Assembly (NCBI GenBank): GCA_025450855.1
Contig: JANWLL010000144.1
Span: 1-32,257, forward strand
DNA length: 32,257 nt
Source of the DNA: Vulcanimicrobiia bacterium
Lineage (GTDB): Bacteria > Vulcanimicrobiota > Vulcanimicrobiia > Eremiobacterales > Eremiobacteraceae
Direction: 5' to 3'
Both the position numbers and the translations under genes were made by a program. Positions 17,570 through 26,348 of this stretch are shown piece after piece (positions within the stretch are counted from its first letter, which is position 1; each line of letters starts with the position of its first letter). Under the pieces are notes generated by a model. The model was not told the origin of the DNA. It made no database searches and saw nothing but the letters and a program-made list of their open reading frames with translations.

Positions 17570-18844
17570 TTACTTTCCGAGCCGGCCCAAGAGCGCGGCT
17601 TCGAGATCGACGAGCTTGACGCGAGCGCGTTCGCGCGTCGAAAGATCTTGAACGGTCGCGTCGCCCGCTTTGCGTTCGTCTTCTCCGACGATGGCGGCGA
17701 ACCGGGCGCCCGCATCGCCGGCCGCGCGCAGCTGCTTCTCAAGCTTGCGTCGCGTGTAGTCCATGTCGGCGGCGACGCCGCGCTTGCGAAGCGCGTACAT
17801 CGGCGGCACGAGCAGCCGGGTCGAGTCCGGGTCGAGCGCGATGAAAGCGACGTCGATGCCGCCGCGCGACCCGACGCCGTCGGTCGCTCCCACGCTTGAC
17901 TGCTCGACGATGAGCAGCCTATCCATGCCCATGCCGAATCCGACGCCCGGCGTCGGCGGCCCGCCCATCGACTCGACGAGCCCGTCGTAGCGGCCGCCGC
18001 CGCATACCGCGTTCTGCGAACCGAGCGCATCGGAGCTGAACTCGAAAACCGTGCGCGTGTAGTAGTCGAAGCCACGCACGATGAGCGGGTTGCGTCGCCA
18101 CGCGATGTGCATCGCATCGAGTAGCGCGAGCACGCCGTCGAAGTGCGCACGACACGCATCGCACAAATAGTCGCCGATCTTCGGCCCGTCGGCGACGAGC
18201 GTCTTGTCCGATGGGTCCTTCGAATCGAGGATGCGCAGCGGATTGCGAGCGAGCCGCTCCCTGCTCGTCTCCGACAGCGCATCGCGGTGTGCATCGAGAT
18301 AGGCGACGAGTGCGGTTCGGTAGTCGGCGCGACACGTCGCGCAGCCCATCGAGTTGACCTCGAGCGTCACTTCGTCGATGCCGCTGCTGCGGATGACTTC
18401 GAGCGCGAGCGCGATGACTTCCGCATCCCCTTCCGGTCCTTCGACGCCGAAACACTCGACGCCGAACTGATGCGCTTGCCTGAAGCGCCCCTTTTGCGGA
18501 CGTTCGTACCGGAAGAACGCGCCGCGATAGTAGAGCTTCACCGGCGGCGTGCGCAGCAGATCGTGTTCGAGAACCGCGCGCACCGCGGGCGCGGTCAGCT
18601 CAGGCCGCAGGGTGATGCTGCGTCCACCCCGGTCTTCGAACGTGTACATCTCTTTGTCGACGACGTCGGTCGTCTCGCCGAGCGTGCGCACGAAGACGTC
18701 CGTGCTCTCGAAGATCGGCGTCCGGATCTCGCCGTAGCCGAAGCGGGAACAGACCTCGTCGATCCGGCGCTCGAGGGCTTGCCAGCGCTTCGAGTCCGGG
18801 GGGAGGATATCGAAAGTTCCGCGCGGGGCCGAAAAGTTTTTCAA
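17570..18844 (-). CDS. hisS: Histidine--tRNA ligase
   Basis: A 424-residue class II synthetase of normal HisRS length. APRGTFDILPPDSKRW opens it; motif 1 is around EIRTPIFESTDVFVRTLGETTDVVDKEMYTF; motif 2 is YYRGAFFRYERPQKGRFRQAHQFGVE; the two histidine-specific signatures are LIVRGFDYYTRTVFEF and GGGRYDGLV; motif 3 is GFGMGMDRL. The C-terminal anticodon domain covers about 325-424. A CATC-RADY / CDACRAHF cysteine pattern sits in the insertion domain. TTG 18844 places the start just before homology; a GTG at 18886 would add 14 residues of poor quality and overlap the divergent permease start. It is the first gene of the long minus-strand operon. Confidence 0.94.
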   Translation of the reverse strand: MKNFSAPRGTFDILPPDSKRWQALERRIDEVCSRFGYGEIRTPIFESTDVFVRTLGETTDVVDKEMYTFEDRGGRSITLRPELTAPAVRAVLEHDLLRTPPVKLYYRGAFFRYERPQKGRFRQAHQFGVECFGVEGPEGDAEVIALALEVIRSSGIDEVTLEVNSMGCATCRADYRTALVAYLDAHRDALSETSRERLARNPLRILDSKDPSDKTLVADGPKIGDYLCDACRAHFDGVLALLDAMHIAWRRNPLIVRGFDYYTRTVFEFSSDALGSQNAVCGGGRYDGLVESMGGPPTPGVGFGMGMDRLLIVEQSSVGATDGVGSRGGIDVAFIALDPDSTRLLVPPMYALRKRGVAADMDYTRRKLEKQLRAAGDAGARFAAIVGEDERKAGDATVQDLSTRERARVKLVDLEAALLGRLGK

Positions 18845-18857
18845 TGCCGTTTCAAAA

Positions 18858-18876
18858 GGCCGGGCTATGCCCGGCC
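18858..18876. promoter_or_regulatory. Perfect 8-bp palindrome in the divergent hisS/permease spacer
   Basis: GGCCGGGC, spacer TAT, GCCCGGCC: a perfect inverted repeat lying between the proposed starts of hisS (18844, minus) and the permease (18886, plus). It could be an operator shared by the two divergent units or an RNA hairpin in either 5' leader. No good -35/-10 pair is visible around it. Confidence 0.5.
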
Positions 18877-18885
18877 GCGACCACA

Positions 18886-19746
18886 ATGACGTTCCGAACG
18901 GCTACTTTTCCGCTTGTCGTGGCCGCACCCGCCATCGCCGGCATGCTTTTGCCGGTCGCGTCGCACATCGATGCGCGCGATGCGGCCGGACGGATCGGCA
19001 CGGTCTTCGCATGGTGGTCGTCGATCGTGCTCGCATCGCTTCCGTACGTAACGCTCGGCGCGATTTTCGCATCCATCAGAGAGCTGCTGCCGCAACGCTG
19101 CGCACGCATCGTGGCGCTTGCCGCGATCGTCGCGCCCGGCTGCGACTGCGCAAGCGCCGGCTACGCGTCGGCCTTCGTCCGCGAGTCGCCCGCGCTCGCC
19201 GGCTTCGTGCTCGTGTGGAGCTCGGCCGCCGGACCGGCCGCGCTACTCGCCACGTACAATGCGCTCGGAGAGCACCTTCTCCTCGCACGGCTGGCGGGCG
19301 CCGTCGCCGCGGCGACTCTGACGGCGGCTATGTGGAGCTTCGACCGTTGCGGCGCTCGCGCCGAAGACCGGCGTGCGTGTCACCGGCGACATGAGCCCGC
19401 GGAACCGTTGTGCGGTCGCCTCGCGTCTGCGCTCGGCGCGCTCGCCGTGTCCGCGTCGTTTGCGACCGTCGCTTTGACGATCTTCGGTCACAACGCCGTG
19501 CTGTCGTCGCCGATGATCGCGGCCGCCGGCGGCGCGCTCATGTCGCCCTGCTCGACGGCGGATGCCGTGATCGCGCGCGTGCTCGTCCATCGATCGCCGT
19601 CGCAGATCGCGTTCGTCCTCGCAGCGCAGACGATCGACATCCGCCAGCTCGCGACGTTCGCTCGCGTTTTCGGCGCGCGCCGCTGCGCGCTCGCGGCTGT
19701 TGCCGGCGCGGCAGGTTGCGCGGTCGGCGCTCTGTGCGCGACGTGA
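18886..19746 (+). CDS. Putative permease, DUF318/YraQ-like, component 1
   Basis: A 286-residue polytopic membrane protein with two similar halves separated by a cytosolic charged loop (DRCGARAEDRRACHRRHEP). Each half has a cysteine motif between membrane segments: APGCDCASAGYASAF in the first and LMSPCSTADAVIARVL in the second. That layout fits the DUF318 (YraQ/ArsP-like) permease family, whose substrates are mostly unknown (organoarsenicals for ArsP). ATG 18886 is preferred over 18844 because a hydrophobic segment follows at once. Its TGA overlaps the GTG of the next gene, which encodes the usual partner. The HIDARDAAG region near residue 35 is probably a periplasmic loop. Confidence 0.75.
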   Translation: MTFRTATFPLVVAAPAIAGMLLPVASHIDARDAAGRIGTVFAWWSSIVLASLPYVTLGAIFASIRELLPQRCARIVALAAIVAPGCDCASAGYASAFVRESPALAGFVLVWSSAAGPAALLATYNALGEHLLLARLAGAVAAATLTAAMWSFDRCGARAEDRRACHRRHEPAEPLCGRLASALGALAVSASFATVALTIFGHNAVLSSPMIAAAGGALMSPCSTADAVIARVLVHRSPSQIAFVLAAQTIDIRQLATFARVFGARRCALAAVAGAAGCAVGALCAT

Positions 19747-20348
19747 GCGGCGCGCGTCGCGCGGTCGCGTTCGTTGCCGGTGCTTCCATCGCGAGCGCAG
19801 CGACCGGCGCGACCAAAGTCCTCACCTCGATGCCGTCGTGGGCGACGCTGCTCACCGGATCGCTCCTCGTATGGTGCGCGCTTCGCAGAGCATCCGACGC
19901 GACGCCGCGGAGTCGAGCGATGGCATATGCCGCGTCTGGCGTGTGCGCAGCGCTCATGCTGCCGACCTCGCCACCGCCTGCGCCCGGTACGGTCAGCACG
20001 CGACCGGCGTCGACAGCGATGCGCGGCGATCTTTTCGAAGCGCTCGATCGACTCGATTCTGCGCCGAGCGCTATGCTCGGGAGCGCGATCTCCGTCGCCG
20101 GAACCTGGACACCTGCGTCGAGCGATGAGCTGGCGACTGTGTCGCGGCGCGTCGTCAGCTGCTGCGCCGCAGATGCGGTCGACGTCGGATTCGACGTCCG
20201 GCTTTCGCAGTATTCGCGCGTCGCTGCCGGCACGTGGGTCCGCGTCGATGGAATCGTCGGCGAGCGCGTCGTCGACGGCGATGTCCGGTTCGTTCTAGAA
20301 CAATCGCGAGTACGCGGCCTAGAAGACGACGTGAAAATCGCTCGTTGA
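19743..20348 (+). CDS. DUF1980/TIGR03943 (YcgQ-like) permease partner protein
   Basis: A 201-residue protein with two N-terminal membrane segments (about 8-22 and 30-48, then a third at 60-75) and a soluble C-terminal domain. The domain has the RRVVSCCAADAVDVGFDVR motif characteristic of the DUF1980 family that partners DUF318 permeases, followed by a beta-rich end (GTWVRVDGIVGERVVDGDVRFVLEQ). The double cysteine may bind a metal or thiol. It starts at GTG 19743, overlapping the permease stop as GTGA, so the two are made together. The complex's cargo is unknown. Confidence 0.72.
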   Translation: MSGARRAVAFVAGASIASAATGATKVLTSMPSWATLLTGSLLVWCALRRASDATPRSRAMAYAASGVCAALMLPTSPPPAPGTVSTRPASTAMRGDLFEALDRLDSAPSAMLGSAISVAGTWTPASSDELATVSRRVVSCCAADAVDVGFDVRLSQYSRVAAGTWVRVDGIVGERVVDGDVRFVLEQSRVRGLEDDVKIAR

Positions 20349-20408
20349 TGCCATAATTACGGCCACGATACGAATGTCCGGCGGTAAACGCCCCGCGGTA
20401 ACGCAATC

Positions 20409-20559
20409 AAGGAGGATGCGAGAGTTCGAGGCAGACCTCGAGCACATCGCGCGAGTATCTAAGATGCTCGCGCTTGGCTTTTGGTTCGCGGCGCTTGCAG
20501 CGACCGCCGGTCTCGCGTACGTCTTGCTCGTGTGGATGCCGCGGCACAATCTGTTCTAG
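20409..20559 (+). CDS. Tiny single-span membrane protein (start uncertain)
   Basis: An ORF whose product is MREFEADLEHIARVSKM followed by a single transmembrane helix (LALGFWFAALAATAGLAYVLLVW) and MPRHNLF. The coding part most likely begins at ATG 20416 (47 residues); the feature start includes a strong AAGGAGG at 20409-20415, which abuts that ATG without the normal spacing. ATG 20374 would give 61 residues but has no ribosome site and lies near a possible promoter (TTGATG at 20345, GATACG at 20367). Acidic/amphipathic N-terminus, short tail outside. Its TAG overlaps the TAG of the convergent purH gene in the tetranucleotide CTAG. Function unknown. Confidence 0.5.
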
Positions 20560-22124
20560 TGTAAGAAGTACCGCCGCGACGCGAACACGAGCGGCACGCC
20601 GAGACGTTCCGCTGCCGCGATGACCTCTGAGTCGCGGATAGATCCGCTTGGCGCGACGACCGCGCCGATGCCCGCCGCGGCCGCCGCCTCTATCCCGTCG
20701 GCGAACGGGAAGAACCCGTCCGTCGCGAGCACGGCGCCTCGCACGGCGTCGCCGGCTCGCCTGCACGCGAGCTCGACCGCCGCGACGCGATTCGTCTGAC
20801 CGCCGCAGACACCGAGCGTCACTTCGTCCTTGACGACGACCGCCGCATTCGACTTGATCTGACGCACGGCGCCGAACGCGAAGAGCAGATCGCGCCATCG
20901 CGCCTGCTCGGGCGCGCTGCGCGTGACGACCTTCCAGACATCGGGCGGCGCATCGGGATCCGGATATTCGAAGAGCACGCCGCCGAGCGCGGACCGGATC
21001 TTCGGCGCGCGCAGGAGCGCGGCGGGGAGCTGCGGTTCGAACTCGAGCAGGCGCAAGTTCTTTTTCGTGGCCAAGAGCGCGCGAGCGTCGTCGTCGTAAC
21101 CCGGTGCCGCGACGACTTCCAAGAATCGCGCGCGGAGCAGTTCCGCAGCTGCCTTGTCGATGCGGCCCGAGCACGCGACGATGCCGCCGAATGCGGAGAT
21201 CGGATCCGCGCCGAGCGCCGCCTCGAGCGCTGCGGCCGCCGACCCGCGCGCGGCATACCCGCACGGCACAGTGTGCTTGACGATCGCCGCCTGGACCGCG
21301 CGATGGGTGCGAGCCGACGCCGGAAATCCGCCCGGCTCGTCGACCGGCGCGAGCAGCCGCAGGCATGAGTCGACGTCGAGCAGGTTGTTGTACGAAAGCG
21401 TCTTGCCCGACAGCTGTTTCGGATGCGCTGGAGCGCCTGCGCCGAGGTAGAACGCCGCTCGCGCCCACGGATTTTCGCCGTAGCGGAGCGCGAGCTCTCG
21501 CGGCAGCGACAACCGGAGCGTCGCCGGCGGCTCGCTCGTCGCGCTATCGGACGGAGCGAAAAACCGGGCGATCGCCGCATCGTATTCTTCGCAGCGCGCG
21601 AAAGCGGCGGCGGCAAGCTCGCGCCGCCCGGCGACCGACGACCCGCCGCTCTCGAGCGCGGACATGAAGTCGTCGTACTGCCGCGGATCCGAAAGGACCG
21701 TGACGTCGGCATAGTTCTTCGCCGCGGCGCGCAGCAAGGTGACGCCGCCGATGTCGATGTTCTCGACCGCCTCGGCCTCCGCAGCGCCGCCGGCGACGAC
21801 TCGCTCGAACGGATAGAGCGTCACCGCGACCACGGAGAACGCCGGCAAGTCGTAGCGCTCGAGCTCCGCGACGTGTGACTCGTCTGCGCGCGACGCGAGG
21901 ATGCCGGCGAAGACGTTCGGGTGGAGCGTCTTGACGCGGCCGCCCAGCAGCGGCGGAAATCCGGTGAGATCGCCGACTTCTTCGCATTCGATGCCGAGCT
22001 CTCTGATCGCCGCAGCGGTGCCGCTCGTCGCGACGAGTCGGAAGCCGCGCGACCGAAGTGCGGCAGCGAGCTTGTCGAGGCCCTGCCGGTCTGACAGGGA
22101 GAGCAGTGCGGCGGAGACGGGCAC
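20556..22124 (-). CDS. purH: Bifunctional AICAR transformylase/IMP cyclohydrolase
   Basis: A 522-residue enzyme of normal PurH length for the last two steps of IMP synthesis. The N-terminal MGS-fold cyclohydrolase (about 1-195) shows ALLSLSDRQGL, ATSGTAAAIRELG, GRVKTLHPNVFAGILA and NIDIGGVTLLRAAAKN. The AICAR transformylase part shows LRYGENPWARAAFY, KTLSYNNLLDVDSCLRLL, the catalytic KH in VKHTVPCGYA (usual KHANPCG, so Asn is replaced by Val), SNAAVVVKD and the C-terminal SIRDSEVIAAAERLGVPLVFASRRYFLH. The start is GTG at 22124, 1 nt after the smc TGA. It overlaps the convergent small membrane gene at the stop codon. Confidence 0.95.
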   Translation of the reverse strand: MPVSAALLSLSDRQGLDKLAAALRSRGFRLVATSGTAAAIRELGIECEEVGDLTGFPPLLGGRVKTLHPNVFAGILASRADESHVAELERYDLPAFSVVAVTLYPFERVVAGGAAEAEAVENIDIGGVTLLRAAAKNYADVTVLSDPRQYDDFMSALESGGSSVAGRRELAAAAFARCEEYDAAIARFFAPSDSATSEPPATLRLSLPRELALRYGENPWARAAFYLGAGAPAHPKQLSGKTLSYNNLLDVDSCLRLLAPVDEPGGFPASARTHRAVQAAIVKHTVPCGYAARGSAAAALEAALGADPISAFGGIVACSGRIDKAAAELLRARFLEVVAAPGYDDDARALLATKKNLRLLEFEPQLPAALLRAPKIRSALGGVLFEYPDPDAPPDVWKVVTRSAPEQARWRDLLFAFGAVRQIKSNAAVVVKDEVTLGVCGGQTNRVAAVELACRRAGDAVRGAVLATDGFFPFADGIEAAAAAGIGAVVAPSGSIRDSEVIAAAERLGVPLVFASRRYFLH

Positions 22125-22125
22125 G

Positions 22126-25100
22126 TCAGGCGCTCGCCTGCTCCAGCGCGAGCGACAGGATGTTCGAGATGCCCGGCTCGCCCATCGTGACGCCGTAGAT
22201 GCGGTCGGCGAGCGTCATCGTCGCTTTGTTGTGCGTTATGATGATCGTCTGGGCCCGGTCGGCGAGCTCGCGCAGCAGCGATCCGAAGCGGCCGATGTTC
22301 GCCTCGTCGAGCGCCGCGTCGATCTCGTCGAAGATGTAGAACGGGCTCGGCCGCACTTGCAGGATCGCGAAGATGAGCGCGACCGCCGTCATCGCGCGCT
22401 CGCCGCCCGATAGCAGGTTGAGGCTTTGCATCTTCTTGCCGGGCGGCTGCACGGCGATCTCGATCCCCGCTTGCGTGGGGTCCGGGGAATCGGCGAGCCA
22501 GATCTTGCCGACGCCGCCGGTGAAGAGCCGTGCGAACGTCTCCGAAAACGCGACCGCGACCTTGTCGAACGTCTCGTTGAACCGGCGCAGCGACTCGGCG
22601 TCGATCTCGGCGATGACGGAGAGGATGCTCTCGCGCGCCTTCTGCAGATCCGCGAGCTGGCCGCGGAGGAATTCGCGCCGTTCGAGCAGCGCGGCTTGGT
22701 CTTCGAGCGCATTCAGGTTGACGTTGCCGAGGCGCGCGACTTCGTCGCGCAGCCGGCGGATCTCGGTATCCGCTTCGCCTTCAAAATTCTTGTGCCGTTC
22801 CCCGACGGCGGTGCACTCTGCGTCGGTCGCCGGATTTTGCGCGAACGTCTCTTGGAGGAGCGACAGCTCCGCATCGATCTCCGCGAGGCGGATGCGATGC
22901 GTCTGCTCTTCGAGCGAACGCTCGCGCTCGCGGGCTTGGGCGGCGTCGACTGCTTCCGAGGCCGCCCTCGCCCGAGCGCCGAGCTCGTCGCGCTTCCCGC
23001 GCAGCGCTTGGACCTGGGCTTCGACTTCTTGCAGCTGCCCTTCGGCTTCGACTTTCTTGCGCGAAAGGTCGGCGGCATCTGTGCGCATCGAATCGCGTTC
23101 CGCGCGCGCGCCCTCGAGCGCCGCAGCCCGCTCTTCTTGCGCGATCTTGCTCGCGGCGAGATCGGCGCGCGCCGACTCGACGTCGTCGCCGGCTTGAGCG
23201 ACGCGCTCGACGAGCGCGGCTGCTTCCGCCGCGGACGTGCGGTGCGCATCGCGGAGGTCGGAGAGCGTCGATTGAAGTTTATCCGCTTCGCCGGCCGCGC
23301 GGGCGCGATCCGACTCGAGTTTCGCGGCCGCTTCTCGCGCGGTGCGAGAGCGCTCGTCGTAGCGCTTGGCCTCGGCTCGCGCGGCATCGAGATCGGCCTT
23401 CGCCTTGACCATCGCGTCGGCGAGCGAGTTCCGGCGCGCTTCGATCTCGGCTGACTCTTCAGCGGCGTGATCGAGCGCGCTTCGCACGTCCCTGCGCTGC
23501 AACTCGGCGTCGACGCGGGCGGCTGCCGCGCGTTCGACGTCCGCGGCAGCCTGCGCCGCCGCGGCTCGCGCCTCGGTCAGACGTTTTTCTGCCGCATCGA
23601 CGAGAGCGCCGGCGGCGTCGCGTTCGCGACGCAGCTCTTCGGCCAAGACGCGCCGCGCAAGCGGACCGGTTTCGCCGTCGCCCGTTCCTCCGGTGATGGC
23701 GGGGCCGCGGACGATCTCGCCGTCGAGCGTCACGACGGCCGTGTCGGGCGCGCTTTGCGCGAGTGCGAGCGCGTCGGGGAGCGTGCGTACGATGACGACG
23801 TCGCCGAGTGCGTGCTCTATCGCGTCGCGGACGTCGTCGCGGCAGCGGACGAGATCGATCGCTTTGCCGACGTACCCGGGCGCTTTCGACGCGTCGGGCG
23901 CGAGCGGTAGCGGCCGCTGGCGCGCGAGGTCGAGCGGCCGCAGCGTCGCCCGGCCGGCGCGTTTGCTCTTCAGATAGTCGATCGCGGCTCGAGCGTCCGC
24001 CGACGTCTTCGTCAACACGTCGTGCGCTTTCGCGCCGAGCGCGACGTCGATCGCCGCCGCGTATGCCGCATCGACTTCGATGAGGTCGGCGATCGTGCCG
24101 ATGGCGCCCCGCAGCGACGACTCGCGCGCGGCGGTGACGGCGCGAACGCCCGGCGGCGCCCCGGCGCCCGCTTCCTCGAACTCCTTGTGCGCGGCGAGCC
24201 GCGCGCCCAGCTCGACGACTTTCGCGCGTGCCGCTTCTACCGACGAGCGCTCTTTGTCGACGTCCGCACCGCGCGCATCTCGCAGCGCGGCGGCGTCGAC
24301 CGCTGCCTTGCTGAGCGCTTCGATGCGGCGCGCGAGCTCCTCGGTCGTCGCGCGCAGCTCCGACGTCCGGCTTGCGACGCTGTCGCGATGCGCGTCGGCA
24401 GCCCGCGCTTCGCCGTCGAGGTGCGAGACGTTTTCGACTAGGCGTTCGCAGTGAGCCGCCGCGGCGTGCGAGGCGGTGTCGCTTTCCGCGGCGTCGGCGG
24501 CAGCCGCAGCTCGGCGATCTTCGACGGCACGAAGCGCCGAATACGCAGCTTCCCACGCTTGCGAGCCCGTGCGTTCCGCCGCTGCGGCTCGTTCTGCGCC
24601 GCCGAGCGCGTCGTCGCGCCGTTTGCGCGATGCGGCCAGCTCGCGGACGAGCGTTTCGATCCGTTCGCCGGCGGTCTGCACCGCGAGCTCGGCGCCGCTG
24701 GCGTCGCGCGCATGATCGAGGCAGCGGCGTTCCGCATCCTCGGCCCGTGCTTGCGCTGCCGCGTGCGAGGTCGCGGCCGTTTGGACGAGCGCGGCGGTCT
24801 CCGAGTACGCCGCAGTCCGCTCGTCGAGCGCGACCGTCGCTTGATACTCTTCGTAGCGCGTCTCGTTGAGCTCGGTCTGGATGCGTTCGCGTTGCGCCTT
24901 CTCGCCGGCTTGGCGCGTGTCGTCGGAAGCGAGGACGTCGGTGAGCTTCCCGCGCTCCTCGCGGCGCGCGGCAGTCTTGCGGACGTACGACAGGATCTCG
25001 AGATCGCGGAGCAGCTGCGTCGCCTTGCGATAGCGCTTCGCGCGGCGGACCTGCGATTCGATCGCCGGCACTTGCTGCTCGATCTCGGCGAGCACGTCGT

Positions 25101-25680
25101 TGACGCGGAGCGCGTTCGCTTCGGTCTGGTCGAGGCGACGCTGCGCCTCGCGCTTGCGCGCCTGGTACTTGCTCGTGCCCGCAGCCTCTTCGAAAAGCTC
25201 GCGCCGCTCGGCCGGCTTCGCCGAGAGGATCGAGTCGATCTGACCTTGCGAGACGATCGCCGACGCGTCCGGGCCGAGGCCGGTGCCGAGCAGCAGGTCC
25301 ATGATGTCGCGCAGCCTGACCTGGGTGCGGTTGAGGAAGTACTCGCTCTCGCCCGTCCGGTAGCAGCGGCGCGTGACCGAGATCTCTGCGAACGGCATCG
25401 GCAGCGTGCCGTCGGCGTTGTCGAAGGTGAGCGTCACCTCGGCCATGCCGAGCGGCCGGCGGTGCGTGTTGCCCGCGAAGATGACCTCGTCCATGCGGGC
25501 ACCGCGCAGCTGCTTGGCGCTCTGCTCTCCGAGCACCCAGCGCGCGGCGTCGACGAAGTTCGATTTGCCCGAGCCGTTGGGTCCGACGATCGCCGCGATG
25601 CCGGGTTCGAAGACCAGGCGCGTCCGCTCGGCGAACGTCTTGAAGCCGAAGAGATCGATGCTCTTTAGGTACAGGTAAGC
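22126..25680 (-). CDS. smc: Chromosome segregation ATPase SMC
   Basis: An 1184-residue SMC of typical length. N-terminal head: YLKSIDLFGFKTFAERT and Walker A GPNGSGKSN (34-42), with QSAKQLRG and the QGQIDSIL Q-loop. Long Ala/Glu/Arg-rich coiled coils flank a hinge (about 480-640: AARESSLRGAIGTIADLIEVDAAYAAAIDVALG, VVTLDGEIVRGPAITGG). C-terminal head: ABC signature LSGGERAMTAVALIFAIL and Walker B FYIFDEIDAALDEANIGRF. It forms the condensin ring with ScpA/ScpB, which are not in the window. TTG 25680 is chosen because family homology starts there; TTG 25704 would add eight residues. It belongs to a conserved fabF-rnc-smc neighbourhood, here interrupted by one gene. Confidence 0.96.
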   Translation of the reverse strand, partial: AYLYLKSIDLFGFKTFAERTRLVFEPGIAAIVGPNGSGKSNFVDAARWVLGEQSAKQLRGARMDEVIFAGNTHRRPLGMAEVTLTFDNADGTLPMPFAEISVTRRCYRTGESEYFLNRTQVRLRDIMDLLLGTGLGPDASAIVSQGQIDSILSAKPAERRELFEEAAGTSKYQARKREAQRRLDQTEANALRVNDVLAEIEQQVPAIESQVRRAKRYRKATQLLRDLEILSYVRKTAARREERGKLTDVLASDDTRQAGEKAQRERIQTELNETRYEEYQATVALDERTAAYSETAALVQTAATSHAAAQARAEDAERRCLDHARDASGAELAVQTAGERIETLVRELAASRKRRDDALGGAERAAAAERTGSQAWEAAYSALRAVEDRRAAAAADAAESDTASHAAAAHCERLVENVSHLDGEARAADAHRDSVASRTSELRATTEELARRIEALSKAAVDAAALRDARGADVDKERSSVEAARAKVVELGARLAAHKEFEEAGAGAPPGVRAVTAARESSLRGAIGTIADLIEVDAAYAAAIDVALGAKAHDVLTKTSADARAAIDYLKSKRAGRATLRPLDLARQRPLPLAPDASKAPGYVGKAIDLVRCRDDVRDAIEHALGDVVIVRTLPDALALAQSAPDTAVVTLDGEIVRGPAITGGTGDGETGPLARRVLAEELRRERDAAGALVDAAEKRLTEARAAAAQAAADVERAAAARVDAELQRRDVRSALDHAAEESAEIEARRNSLADAMVKAKADLDAARAEAKRYDERSRTAREAAAKLESDRARAAGEADKLQSTLSDLRDAHRTSAAEAAALVERVAQAGDDVESARADLAASKIAQEERAAALEGARAERDSMRTDAADLSRKKVEAEGQLQEVEAQVQALRGKRDELGARARAASEAVDAAQARERERSLEEQTHRIRLAEIDAELSLLQETFAQNPATDAECTAVGERHKNFEGEADTEIRRLRDEVARLGNVNLNALEDQAALLERREFLRGQLADLQKARESILSVIAEIDAESLRRFNETFDKVAVAFSETFARLFTGGVGKIWLADSPDPTQAGIEIAVQPPGKKMQSLNLLSGGERAMTAVALIFAILQVRPSPFYIFDEIDAALDEANIGRFGSLLRELADRAQTIIITHNKATMTLADRIYGVTMGEPGISNILSLALEQASA

Positions 25681-25756
25681 CAACCGTCCGCCGGTGTCCG
25701 CCAACTGTACCGGCGCCTTACGCCGTGAGGGTTCGCGCTCGCCGCGCGGCGCTCAT

Positions 25757-26329
25757 TCATCGTCCCACCCGATCGACTGGCTCGGTCGTTCTCGCCACCT
25801 CAACGTGCATGCGTCGCGCGCCTCGCGGATACGCACCGTCAGGGTGACGCGCCTCGAAGTCTTCGCACAGTACCGCGAGGTACTCGAAATTTTCTAACAA
25901 CGCCGGTGCGTCCAACGAGCGCCGCCTGAGCGCGATGATGGGCATCATCCCTGTCCAACTCGAGAGGATCGGCCCTGAGAAGAGATCGCAGGCGATCTCT
26001 TTGTCGATGAGGCCGTACTTGCAAAATGCTCCTAGGTTCTCATAGATGTTGCCGATGATATTGAGACTCGAAAGCCCGTCGTCCATGATTCTGTGCTCGA
26101 CCCGCGCCGCGAACTGCGGCTCCTTCGCGAGACGAGGCAGCTCATCTTGGATGAAGCGCCGCGCACACCGGAATTCGTTTGATTCGAAAAGTTCCTGGAT
26201 CCCGTTGATCGCACTGATCTGATTGCTGCTGCGCAAGTGACGCAACTGAATGATGGCCGCGAGCGCGCTCGCGGCGATCACGACAAAGGTTCCGACCGAG
26301 GCGAGCGCGCTTATCAGCTCGAGACTCAT
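25757..26329 (-). CDS. DUF4760-like membrane-anchored protein
   Basis: A 190-residue protein with an N-terminal membrane helix (LISALASVGTFVVIAASALAAIIQL) and a helical cytoplasmic domain resembling DUF4760-type proteins: RSSNQISAINGIQELFESNEFRCARRFI, NIIGNIYENLGAFCKYGLIDKEIACDLF and a tryptophan-containing LSSWTGMMP. No catalytic motif is visible. Its base composition is visibly lower in GC than rnc and smc on either side, and it uses codons such as AAA, ATT and TTT that those genes avoid. It interrupts the frequently conserved rnc-smc pair, so recent insertion is likely. Function unknown; the family assignment is tentative. Confidence 0.6.
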   Translation of the reverse strand: MSLELISALASVGTFVVIAASALAAIIQLRHLRSSNQISAINGIQELFESNEFRCARRFIQDELPRLAKEPQFAARVEHRIMDDGLSSLNIIGNIYENLGAFCKYGLIDKEIACDLFSGPILSSWTGMMPIIALRRRSLDAPALLENFEYLAVLCEDFEARHPDGAYPRGARRMHVEVARTTEPVDRVGR

Positions 26330-26348
26330 CGAGCTATCCGCTGCTGAT

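Noticed and set aside
22426-25668. Long plus-strand ORFs opposite smc (22426-23454 and 24451-25668)
   Set aside because: They mirror the coiled-coil coding repeats of smc and show no family signature; the smc frame has complete head, hinge and signature motifs.
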